This document shows positions 43,822 through 52,695 of a DNA stretch of 64,000 bases, piece by piece (the stretch's first letter is position 1; each line of letters begins with the position of its first letter). Source of the DNA: Pseudomonadota bacterium (lineage in GTDB: Bacteria; Pseudomonadota; Gammaproteobacteria; Xanthomonadales; SZUA-38); assembly GCA_039033415.1 (NCBI GenBank), contig JBCCCR010000015.1, positions 62,001 to 126,000 on the forward strand, given 5' to 3'. Position numbers and translations under genes: made by a program. The notes beneath the pieces were generated by a model. That model did not search any database, was not told the origin of the DNA, and saw nothing but the letters and a program-made list of their open reading frames with translations.

Positions 43822-44541
43822 ATGGGCCTCAGATTCCTGATGTTTCCGCTTTGGTCGCTCCTCTTGTGTTTCGGCTGTGCCGCCGAAGAAAGGGAGGAGG
43901 TTTATCAGCAGCGCTCACCCAACCGCGACGGTATTGGCAAGGTCTATATGGGCCGGGAGATCTCGCACGTCATGGGGCACCTCGGGGCTCGGTGGCTGGA
44001 GCGACCCGAGCGAGTGAGCGAGGAGCGTACAGACCTGCTGGTTCAGAACCTGCCGCTGGAGCCCGACGACGTCATTGCCGATATTGGCGCAGGCACCGGG
44101 TATTTCTCCTTCCCGATGGCAGCTCGCGTGCCGGAAGGCAAGGTTTTGGCCGTGGATATCCAGCCTGAGATGCTGGCGATCATCGAGCAACGTAAGCGTA
44201 CCGCCGCGGTGAACAACATCGACACGGTGCTCGGCACCGAGCGCGACCCGGGGTTGCCGGAAGCCGCGGTTGATCTAATCCTCATTGTGGACGCGTACCA
44301 CGAGTTTTCTTATCCACGCGAAATGGGGCTGGGTCTGGCGCGCTCACTCAAACCCGGAGGGCGCCTGGTGCTGATCGAATACCGGGGGGAAGATCCGAGG
44401 GTGCCAATCAAACGCCTGCACAAGATGACGGAGCAGCAGGCAAAAAAAGAGATGGCGGCGATCGGACTGACCTGGGAACGTACGCTGTCACTCTTGCCTC
44501 AACAGCACTTCATGATTTTCCGCCGCCCGGTCAACAGCTGA
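43822..44541 (+). CDS. Exported, probably lipoprotein, SAM-dependent methyltransferase-like protein
   Basis: The 239-residue product begins with a hydrophobic leader and a possible lipobox-type Cys (LLLCFGCAAEE), followed by a class I methyltransferase fold: motif I DVIADIGAGTGYFSF, the acidic end of strand 2 in VLAVDIQ, then LILIVDAYHEF and LKPGGRLVLIEY. Export of a SAM-dependent enzyme is odd because SAM is cytoplasmic. The stop codon is followed in the same frame by a remnant of another gene. Confidence 0.8.
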   Translation: MGLRFLMFPLWSLLLCFGCAAEEREEVYQQRSPNRDGIGKVYMGREISHVMGHLGARWLERPERVSEERTDLLVQNLPLEPDDVIADIGAGTGYFSFPMAARVPEGKVLAVDIQPEMLAIIEQRKRTAAVNNIDTVLGTERDPGLPEAAVDLILIVDAYHEFSYPREMGLGLARSLKPGGRLVLIEYRGEDPRVPIKRLHKMTEQQAKKEMAAIGLTWERTLSLLPQQHFMIFRRPVNS

Positions 44542-44673
44542 CCCGCTCGCCGCGAAACCCGACTCACCGTCGAACATACCGGCTTTTCACGCTTTACCGA
44601 CGTCTCTGACTATCCCTTTGGATGGCGGGAATTCATGGAGAAGATTGCCGCGGTGGCGCAGGCCACCGCTTAG
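44542..44673 (+). pseudogene. C-terminal remnant of an SRPBCC/AHSA1-like gene
   Basis: In the frame that continues directly after the methyltransferase stop, the translation runs ETRLTVEHTGF, later PFGWREFMEKIAAVAQ and a stop at 44671-44673. This is the typical end of AHSA1-like (SRPBCC) proteins. The rest of the domain is missing and no start codon is suitably placed, so it is a leftover from a deletion. Confidence 0.6.
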
Positions 44674-46496
44674 CGGGAGTTGGAGATGCCGGCAATCTTT
44701 TCTGATTCGCCCTCGATGCTTCGCCGGCGGAGCGGCGTCAGCACCTCGCTAGAGACCCAATAGATGTCTTCGTTGCTCGTGTAGAACAGGTAACGGCCAT
44801 CCAAGCTCACAAAAGGGCAGAGTTCGTGGCCAGCGGTATTGATGCCAGGCCCGAGAGGCACCGCATCACCCCAGGAGGCATCCTCCCGGCGAAAAGTCAC
44901 GTACAGATCTCCGCGCCCCTGACCACCGGCTCGCGTGCTGGAAAAGATCAGATAGCTGCCGTCAGCGGCGATAAAAGGATCGGCGTCGAAGGACGGGCTG
45001 TTCACCGATTCGGGCAGCTGGGTCACGGTTACCGCATTTCGGCTCTCCACGCCTGCGGCCAGGTAAAGATCGGGGTTGTCCAGGTCGTTGGTGTGCATCG
45101 TCGAGGCAAACGCCAGCGTCCCGAGGTTGGTAAAGGATGCGTAGTACTCGTGACCGGCGGTATTAACGGGCGCGGGCAGAAGCCGTGGATCACTCCAACC
45201 ATCCCTGCGGCGTTCGATGTATCCGATATCGTAGGTGTCTTGCCGGACGCCATTCGCGGCCCGGGTTGTGATGAAGTACAGCCGAGATTGATCCGGTGAA
45301 AACATCGGATCGTTGAAGCCAGCCTTTGGGTCACTGAGCAGGACTTCAGGCGGTGTCCAGCGCTCACCGTCAAACCGGGTGACGCGGATTTCGTCACGCC
45401 CCCCCAGCGCTACGCCATAAAACATCTCCCGGCCGTCCGCGGAGAACACCGAGCCGTATTCATACTGGTCCGGCAGCGATACCACGCCAGGAGCAAACAC
45501 CTGAGGATCAGGGCCCGGCGACGCTTCGCCGAGGTAGCTTCCCGTGGCCGGGGGCAACAGGGATCGGCGCACCAGCTCGGCGCGCAGCACCGCCTCGTTC
45601 TCCAGCCGATGGACCAGCCAGCGTGCGGGGAAGCCAGCCACTTCCGCCAGGGCGGCAACCCGGCCCTGCCCTAAAAACAGCGTATCGGGCTGCTCAGCGG
45701 CGATGGGGTCTTCATAAGCCTGTGTCGCCGGAATAATCCGCCAGCCTGCTTCTCGCAACGCCGCCACCAGATCACCGATGAACAGCGCCGCGAGGTCGTT
45801 TTCGTGCAGGAGCAGCACGTGGCGTGGTGATCGACCCAGCGTTTCCTGGGCAATCCGATCGTAGAATTCGATTCCCTGCATCAATACCGACAGATACACC
45901 TCACGCCACGCATCGCGGTCGAAAGCGATGCCAAGCCGACGCTGCTCACCCAGCAGCGCCTCCAGATACCAGTCGTAGTTGTCGATGGTGACGTACCCGT
46001 TCTCAAGACCGAGCTGCTGAAGACCTTCCACAATCGCATCACGGCGCTCTCGGGGGCGTCCCTCGTGGAGGTATGGAAATCGAAACCGCGGCACGTACGC
46101 TGGGAGCCTCGACAGCACCTGATGAGCCTCAGAAACGTCGTCGAGAAATGCTTTTGGCGTGACTCGGTTGGCCGAGGGATGGCTATGCGAGTGATTGGCG
46201 ATCGCATGACCGGCCTCAGCGTATTGCCTGAGCCGCGCCACGCCCGCGGGATCATCGAGCTTCCCCGAGTTGGCAAAAAACATGGCGCCATCCACCTTCG
46301 CCTTTCGGAGCGCCTCGATCAGCATCTCGGTACGCTCGACGCCGGTCAGCAGCGCACCGTCGCCACGGGGCGCGTCATCGAAGGTCAACGCGATTTCTCT
46401 TGGCCTTGGCTCTTCGGCGTCTGCGGCTCCGGCTGGCAGCGGTGCCAACGCCGCAGCAGAAATCATCAGCAAAACGATCGTCGGAAAATGGTGCAT
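44670..46496 (-). CDS. Exported polysaccharide deacetylase fused to a PD40-type beta-propeller
   Basis: The 608-residue product has a signal peptide (about 1-24), a NodB-type deacetylase domain (about 34-290: ALTFDDAP, the metal motif NHSHSHPS, RFRFPYLHEG and LLLHEND) and a C-terminal propeller of TolB/WD40-like (PD40) repeats (about 340-590: SVFSADGREMFYG, DPMFSPDQSRLYF, DPFIAADGSYLIF, CPFVSLDGRYLFY). The deacetylase would remove N-acetyl groups from a glycan; the propeller could hold the substrate or a partner. Confidence 0.85.
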   Translation of the reverse strand: MHHFPTIVLLMISAAALAPLPAGAADAEEPRPREIALTFDDAPRGDGALLTGVERTEMLIEALRKAKVDGAMFFANSGKLDDPAGVARLRQYAEAGHAIANHSHSHPSANRVTPKAFLDDVSEAHQVLSRLPAYVPRFRFPYLHEGRPRERRDAIVEGLQQLGLENGYVTIDNYDWYLEALLGEQRRLGIAFDRDAWREVYLSVLMQGIEFYDRIAQETLGRSPRHVLLLHENDLAALFIGDLVAALREAGWRIIPATQAYEDPIAAEQPDTLFLGQGRVAALAEVAGFPARWLVHRLENEAVLRAELVRRSLLPPATGSYLGEASPGPDPQVFAPGVVSLPDQYEYGSVFSADGREMFYGVALGGRDEIRVTRFDGERWTPPEVLLSDPKAGFNDPMFSPDQSRLYFITTRAANGVRQDTYDIGYIERRRDGWSDPRLLPAPVNTAGHEYYASFTNLGTLAFASTMHTNDLDNPDLYLAAGVESRNAVTVTQLPESVNSPSFDADPFIAADGSYLIFSSTRAGGQGRGDLYVTFRREDASWGDAVPLGPGINTAGHELCPFVSLDGRYLFYTSNEDIYWVSSEVLTPLRRRSIEGESEKIAGISNSR

Positions 46497-46552
46497 GGCG
46501 ATGGCTCAAGCGAGAACGCCGCTGACTTTACCAGGGAACCCGAAGTCGAGCG

Positions 46553-46915
46553 TTAAGGCGCCAGCTCCGGATGGGCTTTGACCAGCGTCGCGGAAGCGAC
46601 CTGTCGCCAGGCGGCGGTCAGCAGCTCGGCAAGCCGCGCATCCGGCAGGCCGTCCAGACTGACGCCGAGCCAACCCTGAGCCGCCCAGCCCACATCGTGA
46701 AAGCGGTCGGGGTGAGTGGCCAGCAGTGCCTCCCGGTCGGCGGCGGACAGTTTGACGACGCAGCGACCCGGCTGTCGGCCGACGGTGGCAAAGATTTTGT
46801 TTTTGACGCGAAAGGAGGACTGTTCGAAATGGGGCTTCTCCTCGGCTGAAGGAAGCACCAGCGCCAGCGCGCGCACCCGAACCACATCCTGATTGTCAGT
46901 GGGGTCTTTCGCCAT
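46553..46915 (-). CDS. MmcQ/YjbR family protein
   Basis: The 120-residue product has the MmcQ/YjbR (DUF419) pattern: an early ALVLPSAEEKPHFEQSSFRV, KIFATVG, then VVKLSAADREAL, DVGWAAQGWLGVSL and a terminal AWRQVASATLVKAHPEL. The fold is like CyaY/DNA-binding double wings; the role is not established. It follows the membrane protein gene at 46934 with an 18-base gap on the same strand, so they are likely cotranscribed. Confidence 0.88.
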   Translation of the reverse strand: MAKDPTDNQDVVRVRALALVLPSAEEKPHFEQSSFRVKNKIFATVGRQPGRCVVKLSAADREALLATHPDRFHDVGWAAQGWLGVSLDGLPDARLAELLTAAWRQVASATLVKAHPELAP

Positions 46916-46933
46916 CGTTGAGCTGGCCAGCTT

Positions 46934-47572
46934 TTACCGGCCTCTTCGGATCATCGTCACGCCGACACAGGCTGCCCAGCATACCTGAATCGAATAGATC
47001 ACCAGCGCCGTGGAGACATCCATCGCGTTGCCGCCTGCGGCAAGGACGCCGACTGGCACCACGCTGGCAAGAAGGCCGAGGCCGGCCAGCCAGGGCTGCC
47101 GAGGCACTTTTCTCAGCAGCTGAATCGACCACAGCATATAGGCGAGCGCGATCGCATACACCGCCAGCTTCGCGAGTGCCTGATTGAGGTCCCAGGCGAA
47201 GTCAAATATGTCGTGACCAATTTCGTCCTCGCCGCGTGCCGCCAGGCTCGGAAAAACAAAGCCGTTCACCACCGCCGCGAGACTGTTGGCGATCGCGGCA
47301 GCCAGATAACAAATCAGACCTGTCAGCACTGGCAGGTGGCTCAGCCCGAGCCCCGAAGCAAAGTGAACCAGGCCGGTGGCGAGGGCAACAACCATGAGCA
47401 GCATGACGCCATGAACCATACCCGCAATGCCAGTCATGCCGGCCACGCTCGTGGGGTGGTGGGTCATAAAGAAGACGGTTCCGAGCGCCGCACCCACCAG
47501 CAGATAGCCGAAGCTCTTGTGGTGCTCCGTCCGGCCCGGGGCTGCGTCTGTGTTAGTTTCTCGTTGGTCCAT
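46934..47572 (-). CDS. Hypothetical multi-pass membrane protein
   Basis: ATG 47572 follows CGGAG. The 212-residue product has about six hydrophobic segments and a His-rich part near the first one (FFMTHHPTSVAGM). No family is recognised. It is divergent from the TetR-type regulator and is followed by the MmcQ-like gene, so it is a plausible target of that regulator. Confidence 0.7.
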   Translation of the reverse strand: MDQRETNTDAAPGRTEHHKSFGYLLVGAALGTVFFMTHHPTSVAGMTGIAGMVHGVMLLMVVALATGLVHFASGLGLSHLPVLTGLICYLAAAIANSLAAVVNGFVFPSLAARGEDEIGHDIFDFAWDLNQALAKLAVYAIALAYMLWSIQLLRKVPRQPWLAGLGLLASVVPVGVLAAGGNAMDVSTALVIYSIQVCWAACVGVTMIRRGR

Positions 47573-47696
47573 TACTGCTCCGCGCTGTCATGAAAGCCAT
47601 GCAAGGGTGCCTGAGACACCCCGCCAACCCCAAGGGATACGGCCTCCCGAACGTCTGTTACCGGACAACTCGCGCCGATTGTCCGGGTTCGAACCT

Positions 47697-48209
47697 GTGA
47701 TCGAAGCCGTCGACCGACGCAAGCTGCGCACGCGCAAGGCCATCATTCAGGCCTTCAACGAACTTTTTTTTGAGGGTGAACTTGAAGAAATTCGGGTACC
47801 GGACATCGTCGATCGAGCGGACGTCGGGCGCTCGACGTTTTACGAACACTTCGGGAACGCCCAGCAGGTGTTCCTGGCCGCCTTTTCCTACCCGCTGTCG
47901 ACGCTGGCAGCGGTGCTCGCCGGCGATGGCAATGCCGCGGAGCTGGAAACACTGTTAGAGCACCTATGGGACAACCGCAGTCGCGCCCGCAAGACGTTTG
48001 CGGGGCGCGGGCGGGAACAGATCGGCCGGCTACTCCGTCAGCTTCTTGAAGAACGGTGCCGAGATCTTCCAGGCGATCGGAGATTGAACCCGGTCCAGGC
48101 TGTCGCCCGAACTGAGCAGGCTATGGGGCTGCTGCGTGCCTGGCTACTCGGAGAACTCGCCTGCTCGCGCGACGAGCTCAAGCACGCGATTATTGGGATC
48201 GCTGCCTGA
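47697..48209 (+). CDS. TetR-family transcriptional regulator
   Basis: The N-terminal helix-turn-helix is clear: RTRKAIIQAFNELFFEG, then VPDIVDRADVGRSTFYEHF. The start is uncertain. GTG 47697 leaves room for a shared promoter region with the divergent membrane protein gene; GTG 47607 would add 30 residues of low-complexity sequence. The C-terminal ligand domain is of the YcdC/DUF-like type without recognised specificity. Autoregulation and control of 46553-47572 are inferred from the layout. Confidence 0.82.
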   Translation: MIEAVDRRKLRTRKAIIQAFNELFFEGELEEIRVPDIVDRADVGRSTFYEHFGNAQQVFLAAFSYPLSTLAAVLAGDGNAAELETLLEHLWDNRSRARKTFAGRGREQIGRLLRQLLEERCRDLPGDRRLNPVQAVARTEQAMGLLRAWLLGELACSRDELKHAIIGIAA

Positions 48210-48218
48210 CCCGATAAG

Positions 48219-48902
48219 TCAGAACGGTTTGGTTGCGCCCAGGAACGCCACGCTCAGGATGCCCACCCAATACATGTAAGCCACCTTCCGAGAGTTCCGG
48301 ATCGATGTCTCCAGCTTGTTCTCTACTGCCGGGTTGTCACCATGGGCCGCCAGCTCGCGAAACATCATGGTCCACTCGCGCATCACAAAGCGCAGATACA
48401 AACCGATGCACAGCATCAGGGCGTAGATCAGGATCTTCCAGCTGTACCAGTAAAAGCCTTCCATCGCCTTAAAGGGACCATAACCCAGCAGTGAGCTGAT
48501 GGCGGAGATGATCAGTGCCGGGATCACGACAAATCGAATGGCCTCGTCGATTTTGGTCAGGCGAATGCCGGTATCGGTCTCACGGTACACGAAGGCGGCC
48601 CAGCACAGGGCCAGCCAAACCCCGAAAACGACCCACATTCCGGTGAGCCACATGCCGCCCAGCGGCTGGACGCCCCAGAAATGGCCCATATGAAGCCCCA
48701 GCGGCAGCAGCAGGATAATACCCGTACGCGCGAGGATATCGATCCGATAAGCGGTTTCCATATGCCGCCGACGCTCCTCCATGCCGAGCTTTCGGTTGAC
48801 CACGTTGTAAGACTTTTGAAAAACGCCCCACTCGCCGCCGAGCCAGTAAACCATAGCCACGATGTGCAGCCAGCGAAGAACCGCCAGTTCGCTGATCCCC
48901 AT
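48219..48902 (-). CDS. Integral membrane protein of the CopD-like/DUF2269-like type
   Basis: ATG 48902 follows GGAG at 7-base spacing. The 227-residue protein has about six TM helices; the N-terminal LRWLHIVAMVYWLGGEWGV has the His and Trp seen in CopD-like heme or copper membrane proteins. Its divergence from the cbb3 operon and the shared 155-base upstream region with an 18-bp palindrome suggest a respiratory or redox function. The specific family cannot be named with certainty. Confidence 0.7.
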   Translation of the reverse strand: MGISELAVLRWLHIVAMVYWLGGEWGVFQKSYNVVNRKLGMEERRRHMETAYRIDILARTGIILLLPLGLHMGHFWGVQPLGGMWLTGMWVVFGVWLALCWAAFVYRETDTGIRLTKIDEAIRFVVIPALIISAISSLLGYGPFKAMEGFYWYSWKILIYALMLCIGLYLRFVMREWTMMFRELAAHGDNPAVENKLETSIRNSRKVAYMYWVGILSVAFLGATKPF

Positions 48903-48931
48903 GAATCGACTCCGTTGCTTATTTCACGAAT

Positions 48932-48949
48932 TGTTATAGGACTATAACA
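48932..48949. promoter_or_regulatory. 18-bp palindromic operator candidate between divergent respiratory genes
   Basis: TGTTATAG-GA-CTATAACA is a perfect 8-bp dyad with a 2-bp centre, extended with further matching A/T pairs on the outside. It lies about 30 bases upstream of the CopD-like gene and 130 bases upstream of ccoN. It does not match FNR/ANR (TTGAT-N4-ATCAA) and is more like an Rrf2- or GntR-size site. Confidence 0.55.
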
Positions 48950-49008
48950 TTTCAAATCGCCCGACCACACGCCCAATTCGATGAATTTTGAACCGTTCCT
49001 AAACGGCC

Positions 49009-49023
49009 CTACGTAGTTACCGA
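49009..49023 (+). promoter_or_regulatory. Putative FixJ box upstream of ccoN
   Basis: CTACGTAGTTACCGA differs at one base from CTACGTAGTTTCCGA at 59604-59618 upstream of the stress protein gene. It contains TACGTAG, close to the GTA(A/C)GTAG consensus reported for rhizobial FixJ. It lies about 58 bases before the ccoN start codon, a suitable distance for an activator site. Confidence 0.6.
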
Positions 49024-49081
49024 AATGTGATGCGGGCTTTGCGGATGGGTTACTCGGTTGAGTGCCCGGACAATGCGCCCC

Positions 49082-50509
49082 ATGAACACTCAAGCCGCTA
49101 CGTACAATGACGCGATCGTCCGCAAAATGGCGATCATGACCGTGGTCTGGGGAATCGTCGGTATGACGGTTGGCGTATTGATCGCCGCCCAGCTTTACTG
49201 GCCCGCGCTGAACTTCGATCTGCCGTGGCTCACCTACAGTCGACTGAGGCCGCTGCACACCAACGCGGTGATCTTTGCGTTCGGCGGAACCGCGCTGATG
49301 GCCACGTCCTTTCACGTGGTTCAGCGCACCTGCCACACGCGGCTTTTTTCAGACGGGCTGGCCAGCTTCGTGTTCTGGGGTTGGCAGCTGGTCATCGTGG
49401 CGGCTGCGGTGTCGCTGCCGCTAGGGCTGACCCAAAGTAAAGAATACGCTGAGCTGATCTGGCCGATCGATTTGCTGATCGCCGTCGTCTGGGTCGCCTA
49501 CGCCATCGTCTTTTTCGGCACTATCGCCAAGCGCCAGGTCAAACACATCTATGTGGCGAACTGGTTCTACGCGGCGTTCATCCTGACGGTGGCGGTGCTA
49601 CATATCGTCAACAGCCTGGCTATACCTACCAGTTTGACGCATTCCTACCCGATCTATTCGGGCGCAATCGACGCGATGGTGCAGTGGTGGTACGGACACA
49701 ACGCGGTGGGCTTTTTCCTGACCGCCGGCTTCCTGGGCATGATGTACTACTACGTGCCCAAGCAAGCCAACCGACCCATCTACTCCTATCGGTTGTCCGT
49801 CGTGCACTTCTGGGCCCTGATCTCGATTTACATGTGGGCCGGACCGCATCACCTGCACTACACATCGGTCCCCGACTGGGCCCAGTCTCTCGGCATGGTG
49901 TTCTCACTGATCCTGCTGGCACCGAGCTGGGGCGGCATGATCAACGGGATCATGACGCTCAGCGGCGCGTGGGACAAGCTGCGGGACGACCCGATCCTGA
50001 AGTTCATGATCGTGTCCCTGTCGTTCTACGGCATGTCGACCTTCGAAGGACCGATGATGTCGATCAAGACCGTCAACGCGCTGTCCCACTACACCGACTG
50101 GACGATTGGCCACGTGCACTCCGGCGCTCTTGGTTGGGTCGCGATGATGACGGTCGGCGCCATGTACTGCCTGATTCCGCGGGTCTTCGGCAAAGAACAG
50201 ATGTACAGCATCCCGATGATCAACGTGCACTTCTGGACCACCACGATCGGCATCGTGCTCTACACGGTTTCCATGTGGATCGCCGGTATTTCCCAGGGAC
50301 TGATGTGGCGGGCCACCAACCCTGACGGGACGCTGACCTACACGTTCATCGAGTCGCTGGTCGTGACCTACCCGTACTACCTGATGCGCCTCGGCGGCGG
50401 ACTGCTGGTGCTGGTCGGTATGTTCCTGATGGCCTGGAACGTCTGGAAGACGGTTAAGGCCTCCAGCTCTGACGAGAGCCCGGTGCTGGCTCCCGCAACG
50501 GCAACATAA
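49082..50509 (+). CDS. ccoN: cbb3-type cytochrome c oxidase subunit I
   Basis: The 475-residue subunit has about 12 TM helices and the CcoN signature: [47 protein letters not shown] with CuB/heme ligands, [21 protein letters not shown], and [13 protein letters not shown]. It holds heme b and the b3-CuB centre that reduces O2. ATG 49082 is chosen by analogy to CcoN N-termini (MNTQ); TTG 49058 and ATG 49073 are also in frame and no start has a strong binding site. First gene of the cco operon. Confidence 0.95.
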   Translation: MNTQAATYNDAIVRKMAIMTVVWGIVGMTVGVLIAAQLYWPALNFDLPWLTYSRLRPLHTNAVIFAFGGTALMATSFHVVQRTCHTRLFSDGLASFVFWGWQLVIVAAAVSLPLGLTQSKEYAELIWPIDLLIAVVWVAYAIVFFGTIAKRQVKHIYVANWFYAAFILTVAVLHIVNSLAIPTSLTHSYPIYSGAIDAMVQWWYGHNAVGFFLTAGFLGMMYYYVPKQANRPIYSYRLSVVHFWALISIYMWAGPHHLHYTSVPDWAQSLGMVFSLILLAPSWGGMINGIMTLSGAWDKLRDDPILKFMIVSLSFYGMSTFEGPMMSIKTVNALSHYTDWTIGHVHSGALGWVAMMTVGAMYCLIPRVFGKEQMYSIPMINVHFWTTTIGIVLYTVSMWIAGISQGLMWRATNPDGTLTYTFIESLVVTYPYYLMRLGGGLLVLVGMFLMAWNVWKTVKASSSDESPVLAPATAT

Positions 50510-50521
50510 GGCAAGCTGCAA

Positions 50522-51205
50522 ATGAAACACGAAAAGATTGAGAAGAACGTTGGCCTGATGGGCATCCTGATCATCGCGGTGATCAGCGTGGCCGGCCTGG
50601 TCGAGATTGTTCCGCTGGCAACCCAGGCGCAGATTATCGAGCCCGCCGAGGGCATCGAGCCCTACACGCCGATCCAGCTGGCCGGCAGAGACATCTACGT
50701 CCGGGAAGGCTGTTATGTGTGCCATTCGCAGCAGGTGCGCCCGTTTCGCAGTGAGACCGAGCGCTACGGCCACTATTCGCTGGCCGGCGAATCGGTCTAC
50801 GACCGGCCCTTCCAGTGGGGTTCGAAACGGACCGGGCCGGACCTGGCTAGGGTCGGCGGTCGCTACAGCGATCAATGGCACCAGGTGCACCTGATCAACC
50901 CGCGCGACGTGGTGCCCGAATCCAACATGCCGGGTTATCCCTGGCTGAGTAGCGCCATGATCGACGGCGAGGTGATCGCGGGGCGGATGAACGCGCTCCG
51001 GACCTTAGGCCACCCCTACAGCGACGAGGAAATCGGCGGCGCTCCCGCCGCCCTCCAGGGCGTAACCGAGATGGAGGCCCTGATCGCCTACCTGCAGGGG
51101 CTGGGCACCAACATCGGCCGTGGCGCCCTGCGCCAGCAAGGCCAGCCGGTGGCAGACGCCGGTTCACCCGCCGCCGGTGATGCCGGCGCAGGAGGTGCCC
51201 AATGA
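50522..51205 (+). CDS. ccoO: cbb3-type oxidase subunit II (mono-heme c)
   Basis: The 227-residue subunit has an N-terminal anchor ([20 protein letters not shown]) and the heme c motif [21 protein letters not shown], with the axial Met in [10 protein letters not shown]. It passes electrons from CcoP to CcoN. It starts 12 bases after ccoN. The Ala/Gly-rich C-terminal tail (from about 205) looks disordered. It overlaps ccoQ by 4 bases. Confidence 0.95.
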   Translation: MKHEKIEKNVGLMGILIIAVISVAGLVEIVPLATQAQIIEPAEGIEPYTPIQLAGRDIYVREGCYVCHSQQVRPFRSETERYGHYSLAGESVYDRPFQWGSKRTGPDLARVGGRYSDQWHQVHLINPRDVVPESNMPGYPWLSSAMIDGEVIAGRMNALRTLGHPYSDEEIGGAPAALQGVTEMEALIAYLQGLGTNIGRGALRQQGQPVADAGSPAAGDAGAGGAQ

Positions 51206-51423
51206 TGGCTGAAGCACTCGACCTGGGACTGATTCGCGGCATCATCACCGCCGTATTGCTGGGAGCGTTTATCGGCATGGTTTTCTGGGCCTACAGCACC
51301 CGACGCGAAGGGGAGTTTGAGGAGGCATCCCGGATGCCGCTGGATGACCAACCGGAAGACAACCGGAGCGAAGGTATGCAAACGCGCCGCTCCGACTGGG
51401 AAATGGAAGGAAACAACCGATGA
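51202..51423 (+). CDS. ccoQ: cbb3-type oxidase subunit CcoQ
   Basis: The 73-residue protein has one TM helix ([20 protein letters not shown]) followed by a charged, soluble tail ([16 protein letters not shown]), as in CcoQ. It stabilises the complex. The start overlaps ccoO by ATGA and the end overlaps ccoP by 4 bases. Confidence 0.92.
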   Translation: MMAEALDLGLIRGIITAVLLGAFIGMVFWAYSTRREGEFEEASRMPLDDQPEDNRSEGMQTRRSDWEMEGNNR

Positions 51424-52343
51424 CGATGAGCAGCGGCTGGCACTGGTATGTGGCGGCGATCACACTGATTAATATCATTGCCTGTATCTGGCTCATCCTC
51501 TGGTCTTCTCGTCAGGGTGACGCGGCTAAGGCCAACAGCGACACCCTGGACCACACCTGGGACGAAGACCTTTGCGAGCGGAACAACCCGCTGCCGCGCT
51601 GGTGGCTGTACCTCTTCGTCGGCACCATCATCTGGGGCCTGGGCTATCTGGTTTACTACCCGGGGCTGGGCGCTTACCCAGGCGTGGGCGGCTGGAGCCA
51701 GAAAGGCCAATACCAGGCTGAGCGCGCCCGAATTGACGCGGTCTACCAGGAGAAATTCGCCACGCTGGCGGCGCTGGACTATCAGGCCCTGAGCCAGCAT
51801 GCTGACGGCATGGATATCGCCGGCCGACTCTATGGCGCCAACTGCGCGACCTGCCACGGATCGGACGCTAGGGGCGCAGTCGGTTTCCCGAACCTCGCCG
51901 ACAACGACTGGCTCTACGGCGACTCCCCGCAGGTGCTGACCCACTCGATCACCCTGGGGCGTCAGGGGCTGATGCCGGGCTGGGCTGCTGCCCTCGGCGG
52001 TGACGAAGGCGTTCGCCAGACCATGGAGTACGTGAAGTCGCTGTCCGGCATGGACCACGACGCGGCGATGGCCGGCGATGGCCAAGCCCGGTACAACACG
52101 GTGTGTGTCGCCTGTCACGGCGCCACCGGCACCGGCATGCAGGCGCTGGGCGCGCCCAATCTGACCGACGGCATCTGGCTCTACGGTAACTCCGACGACG
52201 CGCTCTATGAGTCTATTGCGGTGGGCAGAAACGGGGTGATGCCCGCACACCAGACGCTGCTCAGCGAAGAGGAAATCAAGCTGCTCGTGGCGTACGTCAT
52301 GTCTCTCGGCGGCGGCGAAACCAACGCCACCGGAGCGCCCTGA
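51420..52343 (+). CDS. ccoP: cbb3-type oxidase subunit III (di-heme c)
   Basis: The 307-residue subunit has an N-terminal TM (WYVAAITLINIIACIWLILW), the LPRWWLYLFVGTIIWG second helix and two heme c motifs, CATCHG and CVACHG, each followed by a late Met ligand region (GLMPGW, GVMPAH). It takes electrons from soluble cytochrome c. Its N-terminal fusion of a CcoP DUF4405-type helix pair is standard. Confidence 0.95.
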   Translation: MTMSSGWHWYVAAITLINIIACIWLILWSSRQGDAAKANSDTLDHTWDEDLCERNNPLPRWWLYLFVGTIIWGLGYLVYYPGLGAYPGVGGWSQKGQYQAERARIDAVYQEKFATLAALDYQALSQHADGMDIAGRLYGANCATCHGSDARGAVGFPNLADNDWLYGDSPQVLTHSITLGRQGLMPGWAAALGGDEGVRQTMEYVKSLSGMDHDAAMAGDGQARYNTVCVACHGATGTGMQALGAPNLTDGIWLYGNSDDALYESIAVGRNGVMPAHQTLLSEEEIKLLVAYVMSLGGGETNATGAP

Positions 52344-52395
52344 AGCCGAGGTCGGGCGTCAGCCCGGCCTTTGAGCGCAAAGGCACCGATCGACC

Positions 52396-52695
52396 ATGGC
52401 TAAACACTGGAACTGGCGCCAACGCAGCATCGCCGTCATCGTCTGGCCCTCGTTTCTGATGGCCAGCGTGGCGACACTGCTGTTTTTCGCCAAGATAGAC
52501 CCGGCGCTGCTGCTCTCGGCTTTTGTCTTTCAAGTTGAGATGAGCAATCAGGCTGTCTATTCGCTGGGCTTTTTCTTTTTCTGGTTGATCTGTGCCGGCG
52601 CGTGCACCCTCAGCACCTGGCTGATTCGCACGGAACGGCGAATGGACAGCTTCCCCGAGGTGCCGCCCGACCTGCCTGTGGACCCGGAGCTATGA
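52396..52695 (+). CDS. Small two-helix membrane protein in the cco operon
   Basis: The 99-residue product lies between ccoP and ccoG. It has two hydrophobic segments (AVIVWPSFLMASVATLLFFA and QAVYSLGFFFFWLICAGA) and a conserved-looking C-terminal TWLIRTERRMDSFPE. The end overlaps ccoG (ATGA). I do not recognise a named family; the location suggests a role in oxidase assembly or in CcoG function. Confidence 0.75.
   Translation: MAKHWNWRQRSIAVIVWPSFLMASVATLLFFAKIDPALLLSAFVFQVEMSNQAVYSLGFFFFWLICAGACTLSTWLIRTERRMDSFPEVPPDLPVDPEL

Noticed and set aside
48903-49081. FNR/ANR box (TTGAT-N4-ATCAA) upstream of ccoN
   Set aside because: Looked for on both strands; the closest matches miss several fixed positions. 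The FixJ-like box is better supported.
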